A model generated the notes under the pieces. The model saw only the letters and a program-made list of their open reading frames with translations, was not told the origin of the DNA and made no database searches. A stretch of 64,000 nucleotides of DNA from contig NZ_JAAZWB010000048.1 in assembly GCF_012524115.1 (NCBI RefSeq), positions 1 through 64,000 of the forward strand. The letters run 5' to 3'. The position numbers and the translations under genes are program-made. Every line of letters starts with the position of its first letter. The stretch's first letter is position 1. The stretch is from Bacillus sp. RO1 (GTDB lineage: Bacteria > Bacillota > Bacilli > Bacillales > Bacillaceae_I). Of this stretch, positions 52,791 to 60,585 are shown piece after piece.

Positions 52791-53918
52791 ATGGATGCTG
52801 CTCAGAGACTCATATTGTTTTTAGAAGAAAATCATGATCAATTTATCCGGAATTGGAGAAGGAAAAGTGTAATTTCGGAAAATGATATTTATAAAGAAGA
52901 AGTAGTGCGTAATGGCTTGCAAATGTATCAGTTAATTAAAAAGGCCATTAAAGATCCATTGACTGAAGAGGAAATCATTAAGCTCGCCAACAAGACAGCA
53001 CATGAACGAGTCCAAGCCAATGTTAACATCAGTGAGTTCGTATTCAATGTGAATACGGGAAGAAGTGAGGTTGTTAAGTGGGTTTGGAATTCCGGTATTC
53101 CATCTGAGGAACTGCAACCTTTCATAGACCAGATCAATGCACTTTTTGATAAGTTTTCTTACCTGGCTGTTAGAAAATATACAGAGATTAAAGAAAAACA
53201 GCTGGAAGAAAAAGAGCTATATATCAATCAAACACATAAAGAGCGACTAACTATTCTGGGGCAAATGAGCTCAAGTTTTGTGCACGAGTTCAGAAACCCG
53301 TTAACATCTGTTATTGGATTCACAAGACTATTGCAGAACGAACTACCTGATCATCCTTATTTGGAGATTATGCGTCATGAATTGGATCAGCTTAATTATC
53401 GCATCTCTCAATTTTTACATGTCTCTAGAAAAGAGTTGATGGAGAGCAAACGAGAAGAGGTGAATTTATCCTTCCTATTGCAGGAATTGGTAGAATTCTT
53501 GTATCCTAGTTTACTTGATGGAGATGTAGTCATTCAACTGGATATTGATCCATCTATCAATTTGTTAGCTAATAAAGACGAATTAAGACAAGTTTTTCTT
53601 AATCTGATCATTAATTCAATAGATGCATTACAGCAGGAAGAAGTAGGATCACGCACTATTCAAGTAGTTTGTGTGGAAGATGGGGCATTTACCGAACTTT
53701 CCATCTCCAATAACGGACCAAAAATTGAAGAAGAAGCTATTCAAGCTATTTTTGAACCGTTCTTTACTACGAAGGATTTAGGTACAGGAATAGGACTGTA
53801 TATCTGTAAAAAATTAATTGAAAAGCACGATGGTGAAATATTTTGTCAATCCAATGATGAAAAAACCAGCTTTGTTATACGATTGCCTAACACATTAAAA
53901 CATGAAAAATCCTCCTAA
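52791..53918 (+). CDS. Soluble sensor histidine kinase
   Basis: 375 residues, no membrane segment. The N-terminal helical sensor of about 140 residues (RLILFLEENHDQFIRNWRRK, ERVQANVNISEFVFN) recalls the RsbR-type N-terminal domain. HisKA: GQMSSSFVHEFRNPLTSVIGF (His near 166). ATPase: LINSIDALQQEE, FEPFFTTKDLGTGIGLYICKKLI. It resembles sporulation-type kinases (Kin family), so input to Spo0F is possible but unproven. Its position next to the RsbK-type block may be coincidence. Confidence 0.85.
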   Translation: MDAAQRLILFLEENHDQFIRNWRRKSVISENDIYKEEVVRNGLQMYQLIKKAIKDPLTEEEIIKLANKTAHERVQANVNISEFVFNVNTGRSEVVKWVWNSGIPSEELQPFIDQINALFDKFSYLAVRKYTEIKEKQLEEKELYINQTHKERLTILGQMSSSFVHEFRNPLTSVIGFTRLLQNELPDHPYLEIMRHELDQLNYRISQFLHVSRKELMESKREEVNLSFLLQELVEFLYPSLLDGDVVIQLDIDPSINLLANKDELRQVFLNLIINSIDALQQEEVGSRTIQVVCVEDGAFTELSISNNGPKIEEEAIQAIFEPFFTTKDLGTGIGLYICKKLIEKHDGEIFCQSNDEKTSFVIRLPNTLKHEKSS

Positions 53919-53972
53919 GCAAAACGAGGCCTCTGAAAAACTGATATTAGATAGTATTTTGTGTATTTTGGA

Positions 53973-54100
53973 GCTGTGGATTGAAGCAAAAGGTGAAGAC
54001 TCCTGAGGAAGATAGCGCTAGGTGGAGACCCCGCAGGAAAAGCCGAGGAGGCTCCACCAGCGCCCCTAGGAAAGCGAAGCCATTTGCGGAAATCCACAGC
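53973..54100 (+). repeat. GC-rich dispersed element, copy 2
   Basis: About 128 bp bounded by perfect 10-bp terminal inverted repeats GCTGTGGATT / AATCCACAGC. The interior has GAAGACTCCTGAGGAAGATA, GACCCCGCAGG, GCCGAGGAGGCTCCACC and AAAGCGAAGCCATTTGCGG. The block order is that of copies 1, 3 and 4. Confidence 0.9.
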
Positions 54101-54137
54101 GGTGTCTAAACAACATCTGAACTCAAAGTCCTTTTCA

Positions 54138-54168
54138 GTGGCCTCTGCAAAACGCGGAGGATTTTTTG
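54138..54168 (+). terminator. Terminator before the T-box promoter
   Basis: CCTCTGC and GCGGAGG enclose AAAAC, followed by ATTTTTTGTG. Confidence 0.8.
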
Positions 54169-54170
54169 TG

Positions 54171-54199
54171 TTGACAAGCGTTAAAATATATATTATCTT
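54171..54199 (+). promoter_or_regulatory. Promoter of the T-box transcript
   Basis: A perfect -35 TTGACA at 54171-54176, a 17-base spacer, and TATCTT at 54194-54199 as the -10. It lies about 95 bp upstream of the T-box stem I. Confidence 0.65.
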
Positions 54200-54289
54200 A
54201 ATAACAATACTTTAACACCTAAAAGCGTTTAAGCGTTTAAGTGTGTTAGCAAAACTTAGCCGAGTTGAGTTTAGTAAATAAATAGGTTG

Positions 54290-54490
54290 GTAGCTATGTA
54301 TAAAAGTAGTTTTCCTTATTGCAGCAAAAAGAGACTGGATGGTTGGTGAAAATCCAGGCGTGATGGAAGATGAAGTACAATACATATTTTAACGGCTATC
54401 ATAGCAGATGAGTGGGCAATTTATATGTTGCCAATTAGGGTGGTACCGCGGAGCTTCTTCGTCCCTTACTTTAGGGATGAGGAAGCTTTT
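54290..54490 (+). promoter_or_regulatory. T-box riboswitch, tyrosine specifier likely
   Basis: Stem I is closed by ATGTA near 54296 and TACAT at 54381-54385. It contains AGTA of the specifier-loop motif, AGAGA, the apical GGTTGGTG, and GAAG before the candidate specifier UAC at 54376-54378, followed by A. The T-box AGGGTGGTACCGCGG is at 54437-54451. AGCTTCTTCGTCCCT pairs with AGGGATGAGGAAGCT, then TTTTTT, forming the terminator. UAC is read by tRNA-Tyr, so transcription of the downstream transporter should rise when charged tRNA-Tyr is scarce. Confidence 0.92.
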
Positions 54491-54540
54491 TTGGTGCAAA
54501 TTAACAGGTAGGAAAATTTACTTTTTTTGGAGGGAACATC

Positions 54541-55941
54541 ATGGAGCAGCAAATACAGAAAGAAAAAATAAACATTAGCGGCCTTGCAGCTCTTTGTTTG
54601 ATTAGCAGCATCATCGCAATCATTTCTATCTCATTATTTATTTTTAAGGCAGAGCCTCATATACCGATTTTTGCGAGTATTATGGTATTGATTTTATTTT
54701 CCTTAATTAAAGGACATTCTTGGGACTTTATTGAAACTGGATTAAAAAATGGTTTAAAAGAAGGTCTTACGCCGATTTTATTATTTATTCTCATTGGAAT
54801 TTTAATTGGGGTGTGGATGCTGGCTGGTACAATACCGACATTCATCTACTATGGAGGTCAGCTCATTTCCGCACAATTTTTCCTTCCTAGTGTGTTTATC
54901 ATTACAGCGATCATCGGGATTAGCATTGGTAGCTCTTTTACTACTGCTGCAACGGTGGGAGTTGCGTTTATCGCGCTTGGGACAGGCATGGGATTCGATC
55001 CTGCTTTAGTGGCAGGAGCCATTATTTCAGGAGCTCTTTTAGGAGATAAAATGTCGCCTCTATCAGATACTACGAATATTGCCTCTGCGGTATGCAAGGT
55101 AGATTTGTTTGAACATATCCGCCATATGCTGTGGACAACCATTCCTGCAACGATTATTTGCTTGGTGGTATTTGGACTTTTCTCAACTGGTAACGGTGGT
55201 GGGCAGGTAGGGGATTTTGCAGAGTTGCCTAAGGTATTAAAAGAAGAAGGCATGGTAAGCATTTGGGCTTTAATACCGGCTGTTGTCATGTTTGGAGTAG
55301 CCCTAAAACGTGTACCTGCAATTTTTGTCATGATGGTCGGCATTGTCATTGGTGCAGTGATGGCTTTCGTTCTTCAACCTGGCGTTCAAGTTGGACAACT
55401 TATGGATGTTATGCAAAATGGATATACCGGGGCAACAGGCGACGAAGCGATAGACAGCATATTGACAAAGGGCGGAATCCAAAGCATGATGTGGTCGGTA
55501 TCTCTTGTGTTACTTACCTTAAGCATGGGAGGATTGATTCAACAGCTGCGAGTGATGGAACGATTGCTAGTGATGATCCAATCATTTGTATCGTCCACAG
55601 GAAAGCTGATTTTCGCAACGGTTGCAACAGCAATTGGAGTAAATGTAACTGTTGGAGAGCAGTATATGTCTATCATATTAACCGGCCAAGCCTTCCAAAG
55701 TGAATATGAGAAGCAAGGAATTGCACCTAAAAATTTAGCACGAGTCCTAGAGGATGCGGGAACTGTTATCAATCCATTAATTCCATACGGAGTCAGTGGT
55801 GTGTTCATGGCAGGGGTGCTTGAAGTGCCTGTGTTGGATTACTTGCCGTTTGCCCTGTTTTGCTTAGTCAGTCCGTTATTAAGTCTGTTTTATGGGTTTA
55901 CAGGAATTAGTATTAGGAAAAGAGAACAAGTTAAGGGGTAA
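54541..55941 (+). CDS. NhaC-family transporter under T-box control
   Basis: 466 residues with 11-13 membrane helices. NhaC traits: GISIGSSFTTAATVGVAFIALGTGMGFDPALVAGAIISGALLGDKMSPLSDTTNIAS and VNVTVGEQYMSIILTGQAF. The family was named for Na+/H+ exchange. In Firmicutes, members behind Tyr T-boxes (for example yheL types) have been proposed to import tyrosine. The T-box here with a UAC specifier favours an amino-acid role over pH homeostasis. TTTGGAGGG before the ATG; a strong terminator follows. Confidence 0.9.
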   Translation: MEQQIQKEKINISGLAALCLISSIIAIISISLFIFKAEPHIPIFASIMVLILFSLIKGHSWDFIETGLKNGLKEGLTPILLFILIGILIGVWMLAGTIPTFIYYGGQLISAQFFLPSVFIITAIIGISIGSSFTTAATVGVAFIALGTGMGFDPALVAGAIISGALLGDKMSPLSDTTNIASAVCKVDLFEHIRHMLWTTIPATIICLVVFGLFSTGNGGGQVGDFAELPKVLKEEGMVSIWALIPAVVMFGVALKRVPAIFVMMVGIVIGAVMAFVLQPGVQVGQLMDVMQNGYTGATGDEAIDSILTKGGIQSMMWSVSLVLLTLSMGGLIQQLRVMERLLVMIQSFVSSTGKLIFATVATAIGVNVTVGEQYMSIILTGQAFQSEYEKQGIAPKNLARVLEDAGTVINPLIPYGVSGVFMAGVLEVPVLDYLPFALFCLVSPLLSLFYGFTGISIRKREQVKG

Positions 55942-55947
55942 GGTGAT

Positions 55948-55986
55948 AAAAGAGCTAGCAGTCAACAGGACTGCTAGCTCTTTCTC
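55948..55986 (+). terminator. Strong rho-independent terminator
   Basis: AGAGCTAGCAGTC and GACTGCTAGCTCT form a 13-bp stem with a short loop, followed by TTCTCTTAA. Confidence 0.93.
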
Positions 55987-56013
55987 TTAAATGATATAAA
56001 ATTAAATAATACG

Positions 56014-56139
56014 GTTGATTTCCGTTCCAGGCGCTTCGCTTGCCTGCGGGCGGTCCGTGAGCCTCCTCGGCTTGCGCCTGCGGGGTCTCACCAGTCCCTT
56101 CCTCCCGCGGGCGTCATCGCGCCTTGCACTCCAATCAAA
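56014..56139 (-). repeat. GC-rich dispersed element, copy 3, reverse orientation
   Basis: About 126 bp starting GTTGATTTCCGTTCC and ending CCAATCAAA, the reverse complement of the copy 1 layout (shared GGCGCTTCGCTT, GCGGGCGGTCCG, TGCGGGGTCT and CCTCCCGCGGG blocks). It lies between two convergently transcribed genes, next to copy 4. Confidence 0.9.
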
Positions 56140-56227
56140 GGGAAATTCCATTCAATGTACGATTAATAAAAAAGCACTCTCAATTAGTTAACTGTAAAAC
56201 ATAAAGATTAAGTATTTATACTTTCCA

Positions 56228-56412
56228 GCTGTGGATTGGAGCAAAAGGCGAAGACTCCTCGAAAATACTACGCATTTTCTTCGTGCGATGCATCGCTGCC
56301 GAAGCCTTCCTTGTCCTGAGGGAGATAGCGGTAGCTTGAGACCCCTCAAGCGTTGCGAGGAGGCTCAAGCATCGCCCCTAGGAAAGCGAAGCCATTTGCG
56401 GAAAGGAACAGC
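56228..56412 (+). repeat. GC-rich dispersed element, copy 4, with internal insertion
   Basis: The ends match copy 2 (GCTGTGGATTGGAGCAAAAG at the left, AAAGCGAAGCCATTTGCGG at the right). Relative to copy 2, roughly 56-58 bp are inserted after GAAGACTCCT (about 56259-56316), rich in short palindromes such as CGAAAATACTACGCATTTTC. The left terminal repeat is intact; the right end reads GGAACAGC instead of ATCCACAGC. Confidence 0.88.
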
Positions 56413-56486
56413 GGCGATTAAAGAATCGTCAAAAGTTTTAAGCTTTAAAAGGAACAGACGTATTTGCCCGATTATTCTTGAAATCG

Positions 56487-57995
56487 TCAATATTGCAACC
56501 GGTCGATTTCTGCAAATAACGGTTTATTTTTATTATATAGCTCACGGTAGAGGTGGTAATATTCTTCATACATTGCCACATTACGAACAGTAGGCAATAC
56601 CTCATGCTTAATTGGAATGTATGATTTAATGGCTTCAAGGGACTCTACTTCTCCAAGTGCAAACATGCCAAACCAGGCAGCACCCCACGCAGTAGCATGG
56701 GTACTTTCCGGTAAGATGACCGTTTTGCGGAAAATATCTGCTGTCATCTGTACCCATAGAGGCGATCGAGCATAGCTACCACTGACCACCAGTTTTTTTG
56801 TAGGATGTGTGTTTTCGTGAAGTTTTTCATGAATCTCATACATGTTGAAGATAACACTTTCCATCACGCTGCGAATCATGTCTGCACTAGTGTGCGAAAG
56901 GGTGAGGCCCATCCAGCCCCCCTTTGCTTTAGCGTTCCATTTTGGAGCACGTTCTCCGTTCAGGTATGGCAGGAAAAATAGCCCGTTAGCTCCTGCGCTT
57001 GAAGTTGAAGCAAGTGCTTCAAGATCAGACACTTCTACTGTTTCCTTTTTTGTTAAGGAAGAGAATTGTCTTGCTAGCCACTGCATGAGAATCGTACCAT
57101 TGTTGGTTGCGCCGCCGACTATACGACGTTCTTTCGTAAACGCATATTGAAAGGTGCGTTGTTCCACATCAATCGTTTTTTGGGTGGTGAATCTTCGAAT
57201 AGCCCCACTGCTACCAATCGTTAATGCGGTTTCTCCTTCTTCCGTAGCACCAACCCCAATATTGGCAAGCACACCGCCACTTGCCCCAATAATAATAGGT
57301 GTAGATGTATGTAGTAACATTTCTTTTGCGATAGCAGCTGTAAGTGGTCCAACTTGTGTGGAACAGGGGACCACTTTTGAGAGTTGAGACTCATTTACTC
57401 CGGCTATGGCAAGTGCTTCTTCATCCCAACGGAGTGTATGAATGTTGAATAGTCCGGTCGCAGAGGCGATAGAATAATCTACTTGCCAGGTCTTGCACCA
57501 TTTATATAAAATATATTCTTTTATTGAAACAAAGCGAGTTGCTTCATAATACGGTGTATATTGATTCTCTTTCATCCAAACAAGCTTCACAAAAGGTGAC
57601 ATGGGATGAATAGGCGTTCCAGTTTGCTCATATATGTCTTGACCGTAAGACTCCTTCATAATGGCAGCCTGTGGATAGCTTCTGCCGTCAGCCCAAGTTA
57701 TCATGGGGGAAATTGGTTCGTTATTATCACCGATACAGATCAAACTATGCATTGGAGCAGAAATACTTAGACCAATAATATCGTGGGGTGCGATTCTTAA
57801 TTTCCTAATAGAAGTGGAGATGGCCAGACGTGCAGCACTCTCTATCTCCATGGGATTTTGTTCCGAATAACTAGGTTTTGGACGGTAGGTGGAATAGGCA
57901 TGTTCTGACTCAGAGATCACTTCTCCACTTCTATTGAAAATGACAGACCTAGTTGTAGAGGTGCCAATATCCAATCCAATTATGTAGTTACTCAT
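56487..57995 (-). CDS. gntK: FGGY-family gluconate kinase
   Basis: About 502 residues. IIGLDIGTSTTRSVIFN is the N-terminal phosphate-binding motif; SISAPMHSLICIGDNNEPISPMITWADGRS and VGGATNNGTILMQWLA are close to Bacillus GntK; NGLFFLPYLNGERAPKWNAKAKGGWMGLTLSH and VSGSYARSPLWVQMTADI complete the FGGY fold. It phosphorylates D-gluconate to 6-phosphogluconate. ATG 57995 is chosen for GAGGTG nine bases upstream. gntR, gntP and gntZ are not beside it, unlike the B. subtilis gnt operon. Confidence 0.88.
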   Translation of the reverse strand: MSNYIIGLDIGTSTTRSVIFNRSGEVISESEHAYSTYRPKPSYSEQNPMEIESAARLAISTSIRKLRIAPHDIIGLSISAPMHSLICIGDNNEPISPMITWADGRSYPQAAIMKESYGQDIYEQTGTPIHPMSPFVKLVWMKENQYTPYYEATRFVSIKEYILYKWCKTWQVDYSIASATGLFNIHTLRWDEEALAIAGVNESQLSKVVPCSTQVGPLTAAIAKEMLLHTSTPIIIGASGGVLANIGVGATEEGETALTIGSSGAIRRFTTQKTIDVEQRTFQYAFTKERRIVGGATNNGTILMQWLARQFSSLTKKETVEVSDLEALASTSSAGANGLFFLPYLNGERAPKWNAKAKGGWMGLTLSHTSADMIRSVMESVIFNMYEIHEKLHENTHPTKKLVVSGSYARSPLWVQMTADIFRKTVILPESTHATAWGAAWFGMFALGEVESLEAIKSYIPIKHEVLPTVRNVAMYEEYYHLYRELYNKNKPLFAEIDRLQY

Positions 57996-58194
57996 TATGT
58001 GCCACACCTCGCTTTATAATAGTATCTTTATTTTAATCGTTGTGAGTAGTTGATATCAATCAGTTTAGAAAAGATAATAATTATATTAGTATAAGTAATA
58101 CGTGAACGGTTTCTTGATGTTTAATGGTTCAAAAGTCACACTTATATTCAGTTGTGCACAGTCAATTCCCATGATAGACGGGATATACACATGT

Positions 58195-58234
58195 TTATCC
58201 ACATTATCAACAACATTCTGAAAATTTATCCACA
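58195..58234 (+). promoter_or_regulatory. Two perfect DnaA boxes
   Basis: TTATCCACA occurs exactly at 58195-58203 and 58226-58234, same orientation, 31 bp apart (three helical turns), in AT-rich DNA. No dnaA, dnaN or other oriC gene is near, so this resembles a DnaA-box pair outside oriC. Confidence 0.75.
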
Positions 58235-58340
58235 AAATACTATTCGAAATTGAATGATTTATTTATATTGATATAAAAGGTTTTACAGGTGTGTACTTTT
58301 TGTTAACTAAATAAATATTGCGAACAATTTGTGAACTGCA

Positions 58341-58369
58341 TTGTAATTGATAGTAAATGGTTGTATAGT
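58341..58369 (+). promoter_or_regulatory. Sigma-A promoter of the DoxX gene
   Basis: TTGTAA, 17-base spacer, TATAGT. A degenerate operator-like half site (TTTGTGAA at 58329-58336) lies just upstream of the -35. Confidence 0.65.
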
Positions 58370-58382
58370 AAAGATAGAAAGA

Positions 58383-58400
58383 AAGTGAAAAACTTCACAA
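58383..58400. promoter_or_regulatory. Rex/Fnr-type operator, site 1
   Basis: AAGTGAAAAACTTCACAA, one base from the perfect palindromic form in site 2. It lies about 14 bp downstream of the -10, where a bound repressor would block transcription. Confidence 0.75.
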
Positions 58401-58450
58401 ACTTTCTAAAGCAAAAGTAGTAGCTAGCCGGCTAATTTTTTTAAAGGTTA

Positions 58451-58468
58451 TTGTGAAAAACTTCACAA
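58451..58468. promoter_or_regulatory. Rex/Fnr-type operator, site 2
   Basis: TTGTGAAAAACTTCACAA has the TTGTGAA-N4-TTCACAA form of Rex operators and contains TGTGA-N6-TCACA of Fnr sites. It lies 68 bp after site 1 and just before the AGGAGG of the DoxX gene. Rex is an NADH-sensing repressor; Fnr is an oxygen-sensing activator. The downstream position favours repression. Confidence 0.8.
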
Positions 58469-58492
58469 ACTGAATTGTAGGAGGAGTAAATC

Positions 58493-59023
58493 ATGAAATG
58501 GTTACGTGGACCGAAAATGGCAATCCTTTGGACAGTTTTAAGAGTTTGGTTGGGGGTACAATGGCTAAAAGCCGGTTTGCCGAAAATAGGAACATTTGAT
58601 GCAGAAGGATTTCTACATGGCGCGATCGCAAAAGCGGAAGGAGCGCACCCAGCGGTACAAGGATGGTACGCAGGATTTCTTGAGAATGTAGCGTTGCCTA
58701 ATGTTGGTTTAATCAACATTCTAATTCCATGGGGCGAAGTGCTGGTTGGAATTGCACTCATACTTGGCTTAGCAACATTGCCGGCACTTATAGGAGCAGC
58801 ATTTATGAACTTGAACTTTCTGTTGGCCGGAACCGTCAGCACGAACCCTGTACTATATACTGCAGCCATATTACTAATTGCAGCAGGCACAGCAGCTACC
58901 TTCTACGGGCTAGATCGCTTTGCAGTGAAATATGTAAAAGAGAAAATGGATGAACGCAAGATGAAACCTACCGGTGGAAACGGACGAAAGACAATGAATG
59001 GCGGTCATGCAGCGGCTCATTAA
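58493..59023 (+). CDS. DoxX-family membrane protein
   Basis: 176 residues with four predicted helices. LWTVLRVWLGVQWLKAGLPKI is the family signature; GLINILIPWGEVLVGIALILGLAT and FMNLNFLLAGTVSTNP follow; the tail is basic with His (GGHAAAH). Related to the small subunit of thiosulfate:quinone oxidoreductase; in Firmicutes often linked to redox stress. Two Rex/Fnr-type operators precede it. AGGAGGAG before the ATG. Confidence 0.88.
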   Translation: MKWLRGPKMAILWTVLRVWLGVQWLKAGLPKIGTFDAEGFLHGAIAKAEGAHPAVQGWYAGFLENVALPNVGLINILIPWGEVLVGIALILGLATLPALIGAAFMNLNFLLAGTVSTNPVLYTAAILLIAAGTAATFYGLDRFAVKYVKEKMDERKMKPTGGNGRKTMNGGHAAAH

Positions 59024-59040
59024 TGGAATGAAGTTGAGTG

Positions 59041-59076
59041 AAAAAGCGACGTGAGATGTTACACGTTGCTTTTTTT
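59041..59076 (+). terminator. DoxX gene terminator
   Basis: AAAAAGCGACGTG and CACGTTGCTTTTTT form a long stem with an eight-base loop. Confidence 0.9.
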
Positions 59077-59083
59077 GGTTGAT

Positions 59084-59127
59084 TAAAAAGCCGGTCATGA
59101 TTTGGTTCAATCATGACCGGCCAAAAA
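59084..59127 (-). terminator. yfhD terminator
   Basis: GGCCGGTCATGATT pairs with AATCATGACCGGC on the minus strand, then TTTTTAATC. Confidence 0.9.
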
Positions 59128-59132
59128 TGGAA

Positions 59133-59330
59133 CTATCTAAAGGTATCCTTCTTGCTGTTCCGTTTAATTCCAGCTGCTGATGCGCGAGCTTGTGCTTCTA
59201 AGATTTCATTGTCTGCATGCTGCTCGTTCGCGAATTCTGCATCTTGTGCAGCTTTTTTCATGTTCTTAGGTACTTGTGGAAGTGATGATTTGTTCTTACC
59301 ACCAGATTGATGTCCGCGTGAACGTCCCAT
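59133..59330 (-). CDS. yfhD: YfhD-family small protein
   Basis: 65 residues, very basic and polar: MGRSRGHQSGGKNKSSLPQ, then DAEFANEQHADNEILEAQARASAAG. This is the YfhD pattern (conserved KLPQVPK-like and EAQARA segments). Function unknown; in B. subtilis it also lies next to yfhE, yfhF and recX. AGGAGGGTTTCGA precedes the ATG. Confidence 0.85.
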   Translation of the reverse strand: MGRSRGHQSGGKNKSSLPQVPKNMKKAAQDAEFANEQHADNEILEAQARASAAGIKRNSKKDTFR

Positions 59331-59520
59331 TCGAAACCCTCCTAAGAATATGCGATAGACATAAGGTACATACGCTTGTTGGTCCTTTATGTCTTCTTAA
59401 ATAGGTTAACCTGAGAAGAGGGCGCTGATGTGAGGGAGATGTTGGAGAGGAAGAGGGTGGTGGTTCGGGAGGGAGATTGAAGTTTTATTAGGAAGTGGGA
59501 TTTAGGGGGAGATTTCACGA

Positions 59521-59650
59521 ATCGCCCGTAAATTTGAAAAGTCGCCCGAATAGTCTCGTAAATCGCCCGTATTTCTAAATAATCGCCCGTAAAAATTAAT
59601 TTTCGCCCGTAAATTCAAAATATCGCCCGAAAACGTCCCAGAATCGCCTG
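59521..59650. repeat. Keyword array, 20-21-bp pitch (TCGCCCGTA)
   Basis: CGCCCG begins at 59523, 59543, 59564, 59584, 59604 and 59624, with a decayed CGCCTG at 59645: steps 20, 21, 20, 20, 20, 21. Spacers differ. Read on the minus strand, the direction of the flanking yfhE and yfhD genes, the keyword is CGGGCGA, the same as at 45519. Confidence 0.96.
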
Positions 59651-59664
59651 ATTAGGTAAAACAT

Positions 59665-59719
59665 ATAAAAACGTGCCTTCATCAAGATGCAAAGATGCAA
59701 GATGGATGAAGGCACGTTC
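59665..59719 (-). terminator. yfhE terminator
   Basis: AACGTGCCTTCAT pairs with ATGAAGGCACGTT over a 23-base loop; on the minus strand it is followed by TTTTATATG. Confidence 0.85.
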
Positions 59720-59746
59720 ACTGTGATTCATATTTTCTAATTAGGA

Positions 59747-59869
59747 CTATCGGCGTCTCTCCGTATATCCGCCAACTCGATCCGCCATTTTAAACTCACG
59801 AGAGTAGGTAACTTCCTGTGTTTTGCTTAATGTTGTCTTTGCCTTTTCACGACGTTTTTTATCACTCAT
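59747..59869 (-). CDS. yfhE: YfhE-family small protein
   Basis: 40 residues: MSDKKRREKAKTTLSKTQ, then EVTYSREFKMADRVGGYTERRR. The SREFKxADRVGGYTExRR segment is the YfhE signature. AAGGAGGGG lies seven bases before the ATG on the minus strand. It keeps the yfhD-yfhE-yfhF-recX order of B. subtilis. Function unknown. Confidence 0.85.
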   Translation of the reverse strand: MSDKKRREKAKTTLSKTQEVTYSREFKMADRVGGYTERRR

Positions 59870-59971
59870 CAAGAACCCCTCCTTCACATTTGCATACCAT
59901 CAGTTTTAACTAGAAAGTGGGAAAATATACTAAAAAACGCCTACCCAAAACAATGGGCAGACGTAAATTTA

Positions 59972-60535
59972 TTATGCTTCCTTCAACTGATGCTCTTCGT
60001 GCAGCACTTCGTGTCCGGTACGCAGTTTGTATAAAGTATATTGGTCGCGGGAGATTTCATAAAGATTGTAGATATCTTCTCCGCCGTTGATCTCATCCAG
60101 CAGGCTTTTGCGCGTTTCATTTGCCAAAACGACATATGGTAATTTCTCCGCTGCTTTTGTGGAACGAACATTTACTTTGCGGATGCGCATGAAAATGGAT
60201 TTAATATCGAGTTCATAAAACAGTTCCTCGAAGAATTGATCCTTGGCAGGTTGGTTGTAGCCTTTGCCATGGTATGGTTTGCCGAGCCAAGTGCCGAGAA
60301 ATCCTGCTCCGTCTTGCACATCGAAGAGATTGATTGTTCCAATTGGAGTGCCCCACTCATCAAGAATGGTACGTGAAATCAATTCTCCGCGCTCTTCCGC
60401 TTCGATGGTCTGTTTTGTAAGGAAAAGAAACTCATCGTAGGAATACGCTTTATGACGCACAAAAGGGAAGACTTCGGGGTGCACCATTAACTCATAAAGA
60501 GTTTGAGATTCTTGGAAATCACGTTTTTTGAGCAT
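59972..60535 (-). CDS. GNAT family N-acetyltransferase
   Basis: 187 residues from ATG 60535, chosen for GGAGGG upstream. LYELMVHPEVFPFVRHKAYSYDEFL, GTINLFDVQDGAGFLGTWLGKPYHGKGYNQPAKDQF (acetyl-CoA loop) and VNVRSTKAAEKLPYVV are GNAT traits. Acceptor unknown. The longer frame to 60574 includes the ribosome site and is not credible. Confidence 0.8.
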   Translation of the reverse strand: MLKKRDFQESQTLYELMVHPEVFPFVRHKAYSYDEFLFLTKQTIEAEERGELISRTILDEWGTPIGTINLFDVQDGAGFLGTWLGKPYHGKGYNQPAKDQFFEELFYELDIKSIFMRIRKVNVRSTKAAEKLPYVVLANETRKSLLDEINGGEDIYNLYEISRDQYTLYKLRTGHEVLHEEHQLKEA

Positions 60536-60585
60536 GTCTAACCCTCCAATTGAGGGCAGAACTGTCACGTTCACGTGAAGACTGG

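Noticed and set aside
58195-58234. Origin of replication
   Set aside because: Only two DnaA boxes and no dnaA, dnaN or rpmH gene; a secondary DnaA-binding site is the more modest reading.
45519-59650. Inverted pair of homologous arrays as a recombination-driven inversion boundary
   Set aside because: Only the short keyword is shared, the spacers differ, and gene order around 59-63 kb matches B. subtilis; no evidence of inversion.
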